A stretch of DNA of 64,000 nucleotides. It comes from Sphingomonas aerolata (GTDB lineage: Bacteria > Pseudomonadota > Alphaproteobacteria > Sphingomonadales > Sphingomonadaceae). Position numbers and translations under genes: made by a program. Shown piece by piece: positions 1 through 8,397 of this stretch. Location: assembly GCF_003046295.1 (NCBI RefSeq), contig NZ_PZZN01000002.1, positions 1-64,000 of the forward strand, written 5' to 3'. Positions within the stretch are counted from its first letter, which is position 1. Each line of letters starts with the position of its first letter. A model generated the notes under the pieces. That model was not told where the DNA came from and searched no databases. It saw nothing but the letters and a program-made list of their open reading frames with translations.

Positions 1-42
1 TACTATCGCTCAAGCGATGGAAGAGTAGGTCGTCGCCAGGCA
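1..42 (+). rRNA. rrf: 5S ribosomal RNA, 3' end (partial)
   Basis: The first ~42 bases match the 3' third of a proteobacterial 5S rRNA: the helix around CGCTCAAGCG followed by GGAAGAGTAGGTCGTCGCCAGGC, the usual 3' end that pairs with the 5' end. The rest of the rRNA operon lies to the left of the window. An initiator tRNA follows 80 bp downstream, the common alphaproteobacterial order 16S-tRNAs-23S-5S-tRNA-fMet. The exact 3' end is estimated. Confidence 0.8.
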
Positions 43-121
43 TTGAAGCCCGTGCGACATGCATCACACGATATCAAAACCCATTCACAATCTCACCTAC
101 CCACGTCCCTAACCGGACCGT

Positions 122-198
<77 letters not shown>

Positions 199-222
199 AA
201 TTACCTAAGCTCATATACCGCA

Positions 223-251
223 CCCCGAAAGCGTCCGCTTCCGGGGGCTTT
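223..251 (+). terminator. probable rrn operon terminator hairpin
   Basis: 25 bp after the tRNA lies an inverted repeat CCCCGAAAGCG/CGCTTCCGGGG with one A-C mismatch, followed by GGCTTTCTGCG. The position suits termination of the rRNA/tRNA transcript. The U tract is short and interrupted. Confidence 0.5.
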
Positions 252-255
252 CTGC

Positions 256-811
256 GTTCGCGGGCCAATGCACTGGTGAACCTCACCCCGAGGGGGCACG
301 TGAGCGTGTCAGCCGTTGGCGTCGTCGATGAGCCCGTGGATGCGCCCGAACGTCTGCGCGTAACGGGTGTCATCTTCGAGAGCACCGATCACCCGCTCGA
401 CCCTATGGCGCCAACAGCATGCCGATTAGGTGTTCAGCCGCGATCCTATGCCCGAGCGTGGTGCTTACGGCTCCGACCGAGGGCGCGATCGGCGCTGGGG
501 GCACCGGGCACCGACAACGCCCGGTCGCTGGACCTCGTCATCGTGGGACGGCTTTCGTCGTGGGGGCCATCCCACACGGCTCGACAATCACACGCGGGAT
601 GTCGGGCGTGCCGGCAGCGGCGGTGGTCTAAGACGCGTGTCCGCTGCTTCGGACGTCGTGCTGGAATGCGGGGCGATCGATGCCCGTCCCCGACATCGCG
701 GGGGGCGTATGGCCACACGGGCCGAGATTAGTCGTCGGTATCGGTCAATCGACTGCGCCCGGGCGCAGCGGCCGCCCCCGACGGGTGAGGGGACGACACG
801 AGTGTGTTGCG
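256..811. other. ~550 bp without an intact gene; possible decayed coding sequence
   Basis: No convincing gene is present between the tRNA terminator and the TonB receptor terminator. On the minus strand, short protein-like stretches appear in different frames separated by stops: one at about 419-500 ending EHLIGMLLAP and one at about 319-409 ending YAQTFGRIHGLIDDANG. This is what a frameshifted relic would look like, but I cannot name a family. Confidence 0.35.
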
Positions 812-844
812 AGGGGCAGGCCGGCCCATGGCCCGCCTGCCCCT
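812..844 (-). terminator. terminator-like hairpin after the TonB receptor
   Basis: A perfect 10-bp inverted repeat, AGGGGCAGGC (812-821) and GCCTGCCCCT (835-844), begins 11 bp beyond the stop codon of the receptor gene. The loop has further GC complementarity. No clear U tract follows on the minus strand. Confidence 0.5.
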
Positions 845-854
845 GCGTCCTGGT

Positions 855-3767
855 TCAGAAGCGCATCGTCCCGCCGAAGGCGACGGTGCGGCCGCTGACG
901 GTGTTGGTCATCACCCGCTTTGCGGTACCGTCGGCATATTGGACGATCGGCTCGTCGGTGATGTTGATCACGTCGAGTGTCAGCTTGAACCGGGGCGTCA
1001 GATTGACATAGGCCGAGGCGTCGAGGTTCGTGGTGCCCTTGATATATTCGCCGATATTGCCGTTGCCGCCATCGCCCCAGCGATAGCGCGAGCGCGTCGC
1101 GATCGAGCCACGCGCGCCCCAGCGATCGGTGTCGTAATAGAGCGTCGCGTTCGACGAGAATTTCGACAATGTCGGCAGCGGCAGGCGGACCGGCACGCCG
1201 GCATAGAAGACGTCGGTCGACCCGCTGGCGACCGTGACGTTGCCAAGTATGCCGAGCTTGTCGAACGGTGCGGGCAGGAAGTCGAAGTCGCGCTTCGCGG
1301 CGACCTCGATCCCCTTGATCGACGCGCCGGGGCCGTTGATCGGGCGCGTATAGTTTACCAGCACCGCAGGGTCGACGCCGACGGGCAGCAGCGCCGCCGG
1401 ATAGCCGGTCGAGGCATAGGATACGAGCCGCGTTTCCGACGTGATGTACGAGTCCATGTGCTTGTAGAAAGCGCCGATCGCGAGCGATCCGCGCGTGCCG
1501 TCATAATATTCGAGCGAGGTTTCGATCGAATCGGCGATGAACGGCTTCAGATTGGGATTGCCGGCCGCGATCGTGCCGCCGAACGAGGCGAGGTTGAGCG
1601 TTCCGGCCGCGCGCATGTCGCTGAGCGCAGGGCGGCTCAGATTGCGATTGCCGCTCAGCCGGAAGACGATCGACCGGCTGAGGTCGAAGGCAAGGTTCGC
1701 CGCGGGCAGGAAACCGTCATAGCGGTTGGTCACGCTGACCGGGACGAGTGCGCTGCCGACCAGCGCGGTCCCCGCGGATCCCAGATCGGTCAGGTCATAG
1801 GCGGTGCCGGCGACGGTGCTGTTCGCGTCGACGGTCATACTCTGGCCGAGCAGCGCATAGGTGCCGGCGACATCGCCGATCACATAGGGGGCGAGCGTGC
1901 TGTCGGTCAGGACGCTGGTCGGGACGTCGGGCACGCCCGGCTTGTTCTCGTAGCTGGGCGCGACCTTGCGCTGCCAGCCGCCATTGGTGAAGCGCTTGAA
2001 CCCCGCGCCCGCCTTGATCGTCGACCCCGTGGCGACGGTCCAGGCAAGCTCTGCCTTGCTGTTGTAGAATTCGCTCTCGATCCGGTCGGCGCGGGTCTCA
2101 AGGCCCTGCAGGTCCCATTGCGACGCGTCGGTGGTGTCGAAGCCATAGTCGGTCCGCGGCGAGGCGGTGTTCAGCCCGGAAAAGGAATAGCTCTTGCCGA
2201 CCGCCTCGAGATAGACCTGCGCATAGCGCGACGCGAAGGTCGATCGCGACCAGCCGCCCAGGACGTTGAGGGTCAGGTTGCTGCTGAGATCGGTATGCGC
2301 GTTGAGCGCGGCCTGCCAGAAGGTCGTCTGGTCATGCGTCACCTTGGATTCGGTGCGCATGTCGACGCGGTCGAACGACGCGCCGACGATGTCGTTGAAA
2401 TCGTCGAAGGTGACGCCGGTCAGCAGCTGCGTGCCCGTGACGTTGTTCGCGGCGACGCCGTTGGTCCCCGCGGCGCCGATCACGCCCGAGCGCCGGTCGT
2501 TGTTCAGCCGGCCATAAAGGAGGTCGAGCGAGACGTCGGTGCGGTCGTCGGGATGATATTGCAGTGCGGTGGTGACGCCGAGCCGTTCGCGCTTGTTGAA
2601 GAAGGTGGCGTAAGTCTGCGCACGGCTGTTCCAGACGCGCGCGGCGCCGGTCGCGCCGACCAGGAGCGCGCGGTCCGCCGCGGAGACGGCGGGCCCGACA
2701 TTGGCCGCGCCGAAATTGATCTGCGACCAGTTCCAGTTGCGATAGCCGAATTCGACGGTCTCGGCGGTGCTGTACGCGACCGAGGCGAGGACACCGAAAT
2801 CCCCCCAGCGATCGGATATCAGCCCGACGAGGCGCGGTGTGACCGTCTTGGTATATTGGTTCGCCTGGCCGCGGGCAGAGGCGACGACGGTGAGCCCGTC
2901 ATAGTCGAACGGCTTGGCGGTGTGCAGCCCGACGGTGCCGCCGATGCCGCCCTCGTCCTGCTGCGCCGCATAGGATTTCTCGACGATCACCTTGTTGAAC
3001 AGCTCGGATGCGAAGATGCTGTAGTCGAACGCGCGCGACCGGCTGACCGAGGAGCGGCTGTCCAGCCCCGACGAGGTATTGGTGAGCACCTCCATGCCGT
3101 TCAGCTGCGTGCGGGTGAAATCCGCGCCCAGGCCGCGTAGCGAGATCTGGCGACCCTCACCGCTGTCGCGGGTGATTGCGACGCCGGGGATGCGCTGAAG
3201 CGCCTCGGCGAGGTTCTGGTCGGGAAACGCGGCGATGTCCTGCGCCAGGATCACCTCCTGCGACCCGGTTGCGGCCTTCTTGATCTGCTGCGCCTTGGCG
3301 ACGCTCTGACGGTAGCCCCGGACGACGATGTCGGCACCGTCATCGGCGAGGGGGTCAGGCTGCGTGGCCTGCGCGATTCCCTGGGCTTCGGTCCCGCCGG
3401 GCGCCGCGGCAGGAGCGTATGCCGTCGTCACCGGCCCCATGTGCCGCGCGACGGTGACCGTGCCGCCGACGATCCTGCCGTCGACCGCGCTGCCCGCGGT
3501 GATCCGCGCGAGCGCCTGTTCCGCGGTCATCCGCCCGCGCAGGCGCTGGCTGCGTGCACCCTGCAGCAGTGACGGCGACGTCGCGAGCTGCAGCCCGGTC
3601 AGCCGTGAAAAGGCGAGGAGCGCGTCGGCGAGACCCTGTGCGGGAACGTCGAAGCTGAACTGGCGTGGTGCCGGTGGTGCGGTCTGCGCGATCGCAGGCG
3701 CGCAGACAAAGCCGGACAGTGCGACGGACGCGAGCAGACGCCGCGCCAGACGAATTCTATGAAACAT
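855..3767 (-). CDS. TonB-dependent receptor with N-terminal STN signalling domain
   Basis: 970 aa outer-membrane active transporter. The start chosen is ATG at 3767, preceded by a G-rich ribosome site, because a signal peptide follows at once (about 1-28, ending APAIAQ). Residues ~31-108 form an STN (secretin/TonB short N-terminal) domain, the part that contacts a FecR-type anti-sigma factor in transducing receptors. A plug follows (TonB-box-like DIVVRG near 142, LRGLG motif), then a long beta-barrel ending GGTMRF with the usual terminal Phe. It is divergent from a FecI sigma factor and a FecR gene, which fits ligand-induced autoregulation. The ligand is unknown; FecA-like signalling is established for the family, while the link to the nearby phosphatase is inference. 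Confidence 0.93.
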   Translation of the reverse strand: MFHRIRLARRLLASVALSGFVCAPAIAQTAPPAPRQFSFDVPAQGLADALLAFSRLTGLQLATSPSLLQGARSQRLRGRMTAEQALARITAGSAVDGRIVGGTVTVARHMGPVTTAYAPAAAPGGTEAQGIAQATQPDPLADDGADIVVRGYRQSVAKAQQIKKAATGSQEVILAQDIAAFPDQNLAEALQRIPGVAITRDSGEGRQISLRGLGADFTRTQLNGMEVLTNTSSGLDSRSSVSRSRAFDYSIFASELFNKVIVEKSYAAQQDEGGIGGTVGLHTAKPFDYDGLTVVASARGQANQYTKTVTPRLVGLISDRWGDFGVLASVAYSTAETVEFGYRNWNWSQINFGAANVGPAVSAADRALLVGATGAARVWNSRAQTYATFFNKRERLGVTTALQYHPDDRTDVSLDLLYGRLNNDRRSGVIGAAGTNGVAANNVTGTQLLTGVTFDDFNDIVGASFDRVDMRTESKVTHDQTTFWQAALNAHTDLSSNLTLNVLGGWSRSTFASRYAQVYLEAVGKSYSFSGLNTASPRTDYGFDTTDASQWDLQGLETRADRIESEFYNSKAELAWTVATGSTIKAGAGFKRFTNGGWQRKVAPSYENKPGVPDVPTSVLTDSTLAPYVIGDVAGTYALLGQSMTVDANSTVAGTAYDLTDLGSAGTALVGSALVPVSVTNRYDGFLPAANLAFDLSRSIVFRLSGNRNLSRPALSDMRAAGTLNLASFGGTIAAGNPNLKPFIADSIETSLEYYDGTRGSLAIGAFYKHMDSYITSETRLVSYASTGYPAALLPVGVDPAVLVNYTRPINGPGASIKGIEVAAKRDFDFLPAPFDKLGILGNVTVASGSTDVFYAGVPVRLPLPTLSKFSSNATLYYDTDRWGARGSIATRSRYRWGDGGNGNIGEYIKGTTNLDASAYVNLTPRFKLTLDVINITDEPIVQYADGTAKRVMTNTVSGRTVAFGGTMRF

Positions 3768-4000
3768 GATTTCCCCCCGAGATGGTTCGAGGGCAAGACG
3801 GGCAGGCGCCCGGAAACCCGACAAAGTATTTGGTTTCAGTTATATGACAGCGAAGTCTGATGCAGGTCGGTGTTTATACTGACGGTGGCGCTGCGCAATT
3901 TGGGGGATCGGGCGGCGTCCGCGCGAACTCCTTGTCGCACCCTCTCCGAAATTGTCACAAACGCGGCCTAGGTCGCCGGGATCAACAACCCGGACGAGCC

Positions 4001-4540
4001 ATGCCAGCGACGCTTCCCCAGATCGACACCCGCGCGGGCGAGCCCGCGGTCGAGGACTGGCGCGCGATCGCGGCGACGCTGAGCCGCTATGTCCGTGCGC
4101 GCACCAGCCGGGTCGATGTCGTCGAGGACGTCGTGCAGGAGACGCTGTCGCGACTGGTGCACCAGGGGCGCGTGCAGAAGCTGGTCAGCATCTATGCGCT
4201 CGGCTTTCGGATCGCCGCGAATCTGTTGGTCGACCATCACCGCAGGGACCGCCGCTATGTCGCCGAACGCGCCGAGGAGCCCGTCAGCCAGGCGCCCCTG
4301 CCCGATCGGGTGCTGGTCGGCCGCGAGGCGGTCGCGATCCTCCGGGACGCGCTCGACGCCATGCCGCCGCTGCGCCGCGACGTGCTTGTCCGCCGCCGTT
4401 TGCAGGGGCAAAGCTGCGCGGCGATAGCGAGGGATCTGGGGTTGAGCCCGAAGGCAGTCGAGAAGCACATCACCCGCGGCCTGGCAGACCTCCACAAGGC
4501 GATGCCGGGAGAGGCGATCGCGTGCGGACGCGGGCGATGA
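4001..4540 (+). CDS. ECF sigma factor, FecI-like
   Basis: 179 aa. Sigma region 2 lies at about 25-60 (core YVRARTSRVDVVEDVVQET), and region 4 at about 122-170 with a helix-turn-helix (CAAIARDLGLSPKAVEKHITR). Start ATG 4001 was chosen because translation before it shows no sigma similarity. The stop overlaps the start of the FecR gene (ATGA at 4537-4540), so the two are translationally coupled. By family knowledge the partner FecR keeps it inactive until the STN receptor signals, and it then transcribes the receptor gene; the target promoter is not evident by eye. Confidence 0.92.
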   Translation: MPATLPQIDTRAGEPAVEDWRAIAATLSRYVRARTSRVDVVEDVVQETLSRLVHQGRVQKLVSIYALGFRIAANLLVDHHRRDRRYVAERAEEPVSQAPLPDRVLVGREAVAILRDALDAMPPLRRDVLVRRRLQGQSCAAIARDLGLSPKAVEKHITRGLADLHKAMPGEAIACGRGR

Positions 4541-5511
4541 GCCGCGAGAGCCAGATCGCCGAGGACGCCGCCGCGTGGATCGACCGGCTCAACCAGCCGG
4601 CGTTCGATGCCGCGGCGGGGCCGGACTTCGACGCGTGGATGGCAGCGTCGCCGCGGCACCGCGCGGTGTTCGCCGAGATGCAGGCGCTCTGGCAATCGGA
4701 GGCGCTGGTCGAGGCGCTCGGGACCGCGGCGTGCGTCCCTGCGGCCGCGATCCCGCCGGCCCCGCGGGTCGATCGCGCGCGTCGCGGTCGGGGATCGGCG
4801 CCGCGGCTGGCCGCTGCTGCCTGCGCGATACTGGTTGCGATTCTCCTGCTCGTGCCGATGCTGGCGACGACGCGCTATCGCACCGGCCCTGGGGAGAGCC
4901 GTACCGTCGTGCTTGCGGACGGGTCGCGCGTCGACCTGAGCGGCGACACCGAGCTGCATGTGCGGATTCTGCCCTGGCACCGCGGTGCCGAGCTCGTCCG
5001 CGGCGAGGCCTATTTCGATATCCGCCACGAACGCAGCCGGATGTTCCGGGTCGCGAGCGGCACCACGTCCGTCCGCGTGCTGGGCACCGCGTTCAACGTC
5101 GATCGCCAGTCGCCGACGCGCACCGCCGTGGTCGTCTACCGCGGTGCGGTCGAGGTCGGCGTCGCCGGGGAAGCGGATCTGGTGCTGCACAAGGGCGACG
5201 GCGCACGCGTCGTCGACGGGCAGGTCACGGCGCAACCCCGCATCGCGGCGAGCGCGCCCGAGTGGAAGTCGGGGTGGTTCGAGGCATCCGACGTTCCGCT
5301 CGCGGTGCTGATCGGCAAGGTTCAGCGTTACTCGGCGCGGCCGATCCTGTTGGAGGATCGCGGCCTGCAGGTGCTTCCGATCAGCGGCCGCTTTCACATT
5401 TCCGATACCGACCGCGCATTGCAGGCGGTGGAGGCGGCCTATCAGGTCGATGTCGCTTACGGGAAAGACGCGATCGCCATCCGCCCGGCGGGCGGGCCCG
5501 GAAATCCGTAG
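4537..5511 (+). CDS. FecR family anti-sigma regulator
   Basis: 324 aa inner-membrane protein. The N-terminal cytoplasmic domain (~5-50, with ...DFDAWMAASPRHRAVFAEM) is the DUF4880 type that binds the sigma factor. One transmembrane helix lies at ~90-108. The periplasmic FecR domain follows (~115-215, GESRTVVLADGSRVDL then VLGTAFNV), with a C-terminal DUF4974/STN-like segment (~235-310). It overlaps the sigma factor gene by 4 bp. It should relay signal from the divergent STN receptor to the sigma factor. Confidence 0.93.
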   Translation: MSRESQIAEDAAAWIDRLNQPAFDAAAGPDFDAWMAASPRHRAVFAEMQALWQSEALVEALGTAACVPAAAIPPAPRVDRARRGRGSAPRLAAAACAILVAILLLVPMLATTRYRTGPGESRTVVLADGSRVDLSGDTELHVRILPWHRGAELVRGEAYFDIRHERSRMFRVASGTTSVRVLGTAFNVDRQSPTRTAVVVYRGAVEVGVAGEADLVLHKGDGARVVDGQVTAQPRIAASAPEWKSGWFEASDVPLAVLIGKVQRYSARPILLEDRGLQVLPISGRFHISDTDRALQAVEAAYQVDVAYGKDAIAIRPAGGPGNP

Positions 5512-5636
5512 GATCGCCACCGCCCGTTCTTTTGTCTGTCGGGTTTTGCCCGTCTGCTCCGTCTTTCCGGCATAGCAGGTCGCGCTGCGACGCCGGTCGG
5601 GCGCTGCAGGCGCGCGCTGCCGCAGGGAGTGTCCTT

Positions 5637-7196
5637 ATGGCTCAGTTCGATCGCCGCAATCTGGTCAAGGCCGGCCTTTCGCTCGCAATGCTGGGCGGGG
5701 CGGGGGCGCCGCGGCTGCTGGCGAAGGCGACGTTCACGCGCGATCCGTTCACGCTCGGTGTCGCCTCCGGAGACCCCTGGCCCGACGGGTTCGTGATCTG
5801 GACCCGGCTGGCGCCCGAGCCGCAGACCCCGGACGGCGGCATGCCGCCGCATGATGTTCCGCTCCGCTGGGACATCGCCGAGGACCCCGGTTTCCGCAAG
5901 ATCGTCCGGACGGGATCGGCGGTCGCCGACGCGGCGCTCGCGCATTCGGTCCATGTCGAGGTCGACGGGCTGCGATCGCATCGGCCCTATTGGTATCGCT
6001 TCCTAGTCCAGGGCGCCGGAGCGAGCCCGGTGGGGACGGCGCGCACCGCGCCCGCGGCGGGCGTGTCGCTCGACCGGTTGCGGCTGGCGATGCTGGGGTG
6101 CCAGGATTTCGAGACGGGCTTCTTCACTGCCTATGCGCATGTCGCGCGCGAGCCCGACCTCGACGCGGTCTTCCATTATGGCGACTATATCTACGAGATG
6201 GCGACCCGGACCGAGCCCAGTCCGCGCAAGCACCTCGGCACCGAGACCTATACGCTCGACCAGTATCGCCGCCGCTATGCGCAGTACAAGGCGGATCCCG
6301 ACCTGCAGGCGGCGCACGCGGCGGTCGCGTTCATCATGTCGTTCGACGATCACGAAATCGACGACAATTGGGCGGGCGCATTCGACAAGGACGGCAACCC
6401 GCCGCCGGTGTTCGCCGCGCGCAAGGCCGCGGCGTTGCAGGCCTGGTACGAGCACGTCCCCGTCCGTCGCGCGCAGCGGCCCGGGACCGGGCGCGCCTAT
6501 CGCCGGTTCGATTACGGCACGCTGGCGCGGATGCACGTGCTGGACACGCGCTCGGCCCGCAGCGACCAGCTCTGCGAGCGGCCCGGGATCGCGCGGGGCG
6601 AACTCGACGCCTGCGTGCCCGTCGACCAGCCGGGGCGCACGATGCTGGGGGCGGCGCAGGAGCGCTGGCTCGACGACGGGCTCGCCAATGACGCCCGGTG
6701 GAACTTCATCGCGCAACAGGTGCTGTTCATGCCCTATGACGCGCGCAAGGACGGCGCGACTACGCCGGTGGTCGGCAAGGACAATTGGAACGGCTATCCG
6801 CTGGCGCGGCAGCGGCTCGTCGACGGCATCGCGCGGCGCGGGCTGACCAATGTCGTGATCGGCAGCGGCGACCTGCACCAGAATGTCGTCGGCTCGGTCC
6901 CGCGCGACGCGAACGACCCGGGCGGTCCCGCGATCGCGACCGAGTTTCTCGCGACCTCGATCTCGTCGGGCGGCACCGGCGGTGCGCGCTATGCAGGCGA
7001 AACCCGTGCGCTCGACCATAATCCGAACGTCAGCCTGCTCAACAACCAGCGCGGCTATCAGCTGTTCACCGTGACGCCGGACCGCTGGCTTGCCGAGGTG
7101 AAGGTGATGGATCAGGTCGATCGGCCGGGCGGGTCGATCTCCACCTTCGCCAAGTTCGTGGTGGATCCAAAACAGCCCGGGCCACAGCCGGCCTGA
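5637..7196 (+). CDS. phoD: PhoD-family alkaline phosphatase/phosphodiesterase
   Basis: 519 aa. The N-terminus has a Tat signal (DRRNLVK at 5-11, then a hydrophobic stretch to ~28), as usual for PhoD enzymes, which fold with Fe/Ca in the cytoplasm before export. Conserved metal-site motifs are visible: GDYIYE near 181, DDHEIDDNW near 237 and GSGDLHQN near 410. It hydrolyses phosphomonoesters or diesters in the periplasm or outside the cell. It lies 125 bp after fecR on the same strand, so it may be co-expressed with the signalling system. PhoD in other bacteria is often Pho-regulated, but I see no Pho box by eye. Confidence 0.93.
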   Translation: MAQFDRRNLVKAGLSLAMLGGAGAPRLLAKATFTRDPFTLGVASGDPWPDGFVIWTRLAPEPQTPDGGMPPHDVPLRWDIAEDPGFRKIVRTGSAVADAALAHSVHVEVDGLRSHRPYWYRFLVQGAGASPVGTARTAPAAGVSLDRLRLAMLGCQDFETGFFTAYAHVAREPDLDAVFHYGDYIYEMATRTEPSPRKHLGTETYTLDQYRRRYAQYKADPDLQAAHAAVAFIMSFDDHEIDDNWAGAFDKDGNPPPVFAARKAAALQAWYEHVPVRRAQRPGTGRAYRRFDYGTLARMHVLDTRSARSDQLCERPGIARGELDACVPVDQPGRTMLGAAQERWLDDGLANDARWNFIAQQVLFMPYDARKDGATTPVVGKDNWNGYPLARQRLVDGIARRGLTNVVIGSGDLHQNVVGSVPRDANDPGGPAIATEFLATSISSGGTGGARYAGETRALDHNPNVSLLNNQRGYQLFTVTPDRWLAEVKVMDQVDRPGGSISTFAKFVVDPKQPGPQPA

Positions 7197-7223
7197 CGCG
7201 GCTGCGCGACCCCGTGCCGACGC

Positions 7224-7643
7224 TCAGGGGTTCTCGATCGAGGCCTGCGTGTCCGTATGCGGCGCCTCGAACGTCGCCCATTCGCCTTCGCCATCCGGGT
7301 CGGGCCGGGGCGGTGGCCCCGCAATGCCGTCGTGATCGGGGCGGTCGCCGGTACGCGCACGGTGGAGATGGACCTTGGCGATCATGTTCGCTGAAATCGG
7401 TGCGGTGATGAACAGGAACAGCGAGATCAGCAGCTCGTGCGCGGTCCAGACGCCGAGCCGGACCTGGAAGAACACGACCGACGCCAGCAACAGCCCGCCG
7501 AGCCCCAGCGTCGTCGCCTTGGTCGGGCCGTGCAGCCGCTCCATCGTCGAGGGGAGGCGGACCAGCCCCCAGCTGCCGATCAGCACGAATGCCGCGCCGA
7601 GCAGGATCAGCCCGGCGATGACGATCTCGACGATGCCGCTCAT
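7224..7643 (-). CDS. mnhG: Mrp/Pha cation:proton antiporter subunit G
   Basis: 139 aa with three hydrophobic helices in the first ~95 residues and a hydrophilic, proline- and acid-rich tail. The segment LRLPSTMERLHGPTKATTLG (variant of the MrpG signature) identifies the subunit. The start ATG at 7643 overlaps the stop of subunit F by 4 bp. It is the last gene of the antiporter operon. Confidence 0.93.
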   Translation of the reverse strand: MSGIVEIVIAGLILLGAAFVLIGSWGLVRLPSTMERLHGPTKATTLGLGGLLLASVVFFQVRLGVWTAHELLISLFLFITAPISANMIAKVHLHRARTGDRPDHDGIAGPPPRPDPDGEGEWATFEAPHTDTQASIENP

Positions 7644-7909
7644 TCGACGATGTCCCCGCGCAGGAGGAACTTGCAATAGGCGATGGTGCTGACGAACCCG
7701 ACCATCGCGAGCAGCAGCGCGGCCTCGAAATAGGTATCGTTGCCGCCCATCATGCCGATCACGACGATCACCGCGATGACGTTGATCACCATCGTGTCGA
7801 GCGCGAGGATCCGGTCGGCGAGCGCGGGCCCGCGGTACAGCCGCCAGCCGTTGAGCAGCAGCGCGAGCGCGATGGCGATGGCGGCGATCTGCAAGGCTAT
7901 GGCGATCAT
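7640..7909 (-). CDS. mnhF: Mrp/Pha cation:proton antiporter subunit F
   Basis: 89 aa, three transmembrane helices, with the MrpF segment RGPALADRILALDTM between helices 1 and 2. It overlaps the neighbouring genes on both sides by ATGA. It is an essential small subunit of the multi-subunit Na+(K+)/H+ antiporter in the inner membrane. Confidence 0.95.
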   Translation of the reverse strand: MIAIALQIAAIAIALALLLNGWRLYRGPALADRILALDTMVINVIAVIVVIGMMGGNDTYFEAALLLAMVGFVSTIAYCKFLLRGDIVE

Positions 7910-8397
7910 GCGAAGATCCTTAGCAGCGGCGCCTCGTAGCGGGTCTTGATCCGTGCGATCTCGGCGTCCGCGTCCGCGACGTCGAGCGCGTGGACCAGCA
8001 GGAAGCGCCCGTCGGCGGACACGTCGGACGAGACCGTCCCCGGCGTCAGGCTGATCGTCGCGGCGAGCACCGTGATCGCCTCGGGCGACGACAGCGCGAC
8101 GGGCACGACCAGCCAGCGCGAGCGGAGATCGCGGTTGCGCCGGAACAGGATCAGCCGCGCGACCTCGAAATTGGCGACGACGATGTCGTAGAGGACGAGG
8201 CCGACATAGCCGAGCAGCGCGCCGCGGAAGCGGACGCGCGGGCGATCGGGCCAGAAGGGCTCGGTGAACTTGGGCAGGACGATCCCGAAGACCAGGCCGA
8301 GCAGGATCCCGCCGACCGTGATGCTGTTCGCCATCAGCAGCCAGACGACGACGAGCATCGCGGTCAGCGCGGGGTGGGGGAGGAGGCGCTTGATCAT
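7906..8397 (-). CDS. mnhE: Mrp/Pha cation:proton antiporter subunit E
   Basis: 163 aa. Two N-terminal membrane helices are followed by a cytoplasmic domain with the MrpE hallmark SLTPGTVSSDVSADGRFLLVHALDV. Start ATG 8397 overlaps the stop of subunit D (ATGA at 8394-8397). Longer reading in the same frame upstream is only a shadow of subunit D. Confidence 0.95.
   Translation of the reverse strand: MIKRLLPHPALTAMLVVVWLLMANSITVGGILLGLVFGIVLPKFTEPFWPDRPRVRFRGALLGYVGLVLYDIVVANFEVARLILFRRNRDLRSRWLVVPVALSSPEAITVLAATISLTPGTVSSDVSADGRFLLVHALDVADADAEIARIKTRYEAPLLRIFA

Noticed and set aside
804..3140. 778-codon plus-strand frame opposite the TonB receptor
   Set aside because: Shadow of the receptor in GC-rich DNA; Arg/Ala/Asp/Gly-rich composition with no domain.
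7197..7223. gene disruption between phoD and mnhG
   Set aside because: The two convergent genes simply end 27 bp apart; nothing abnormal.
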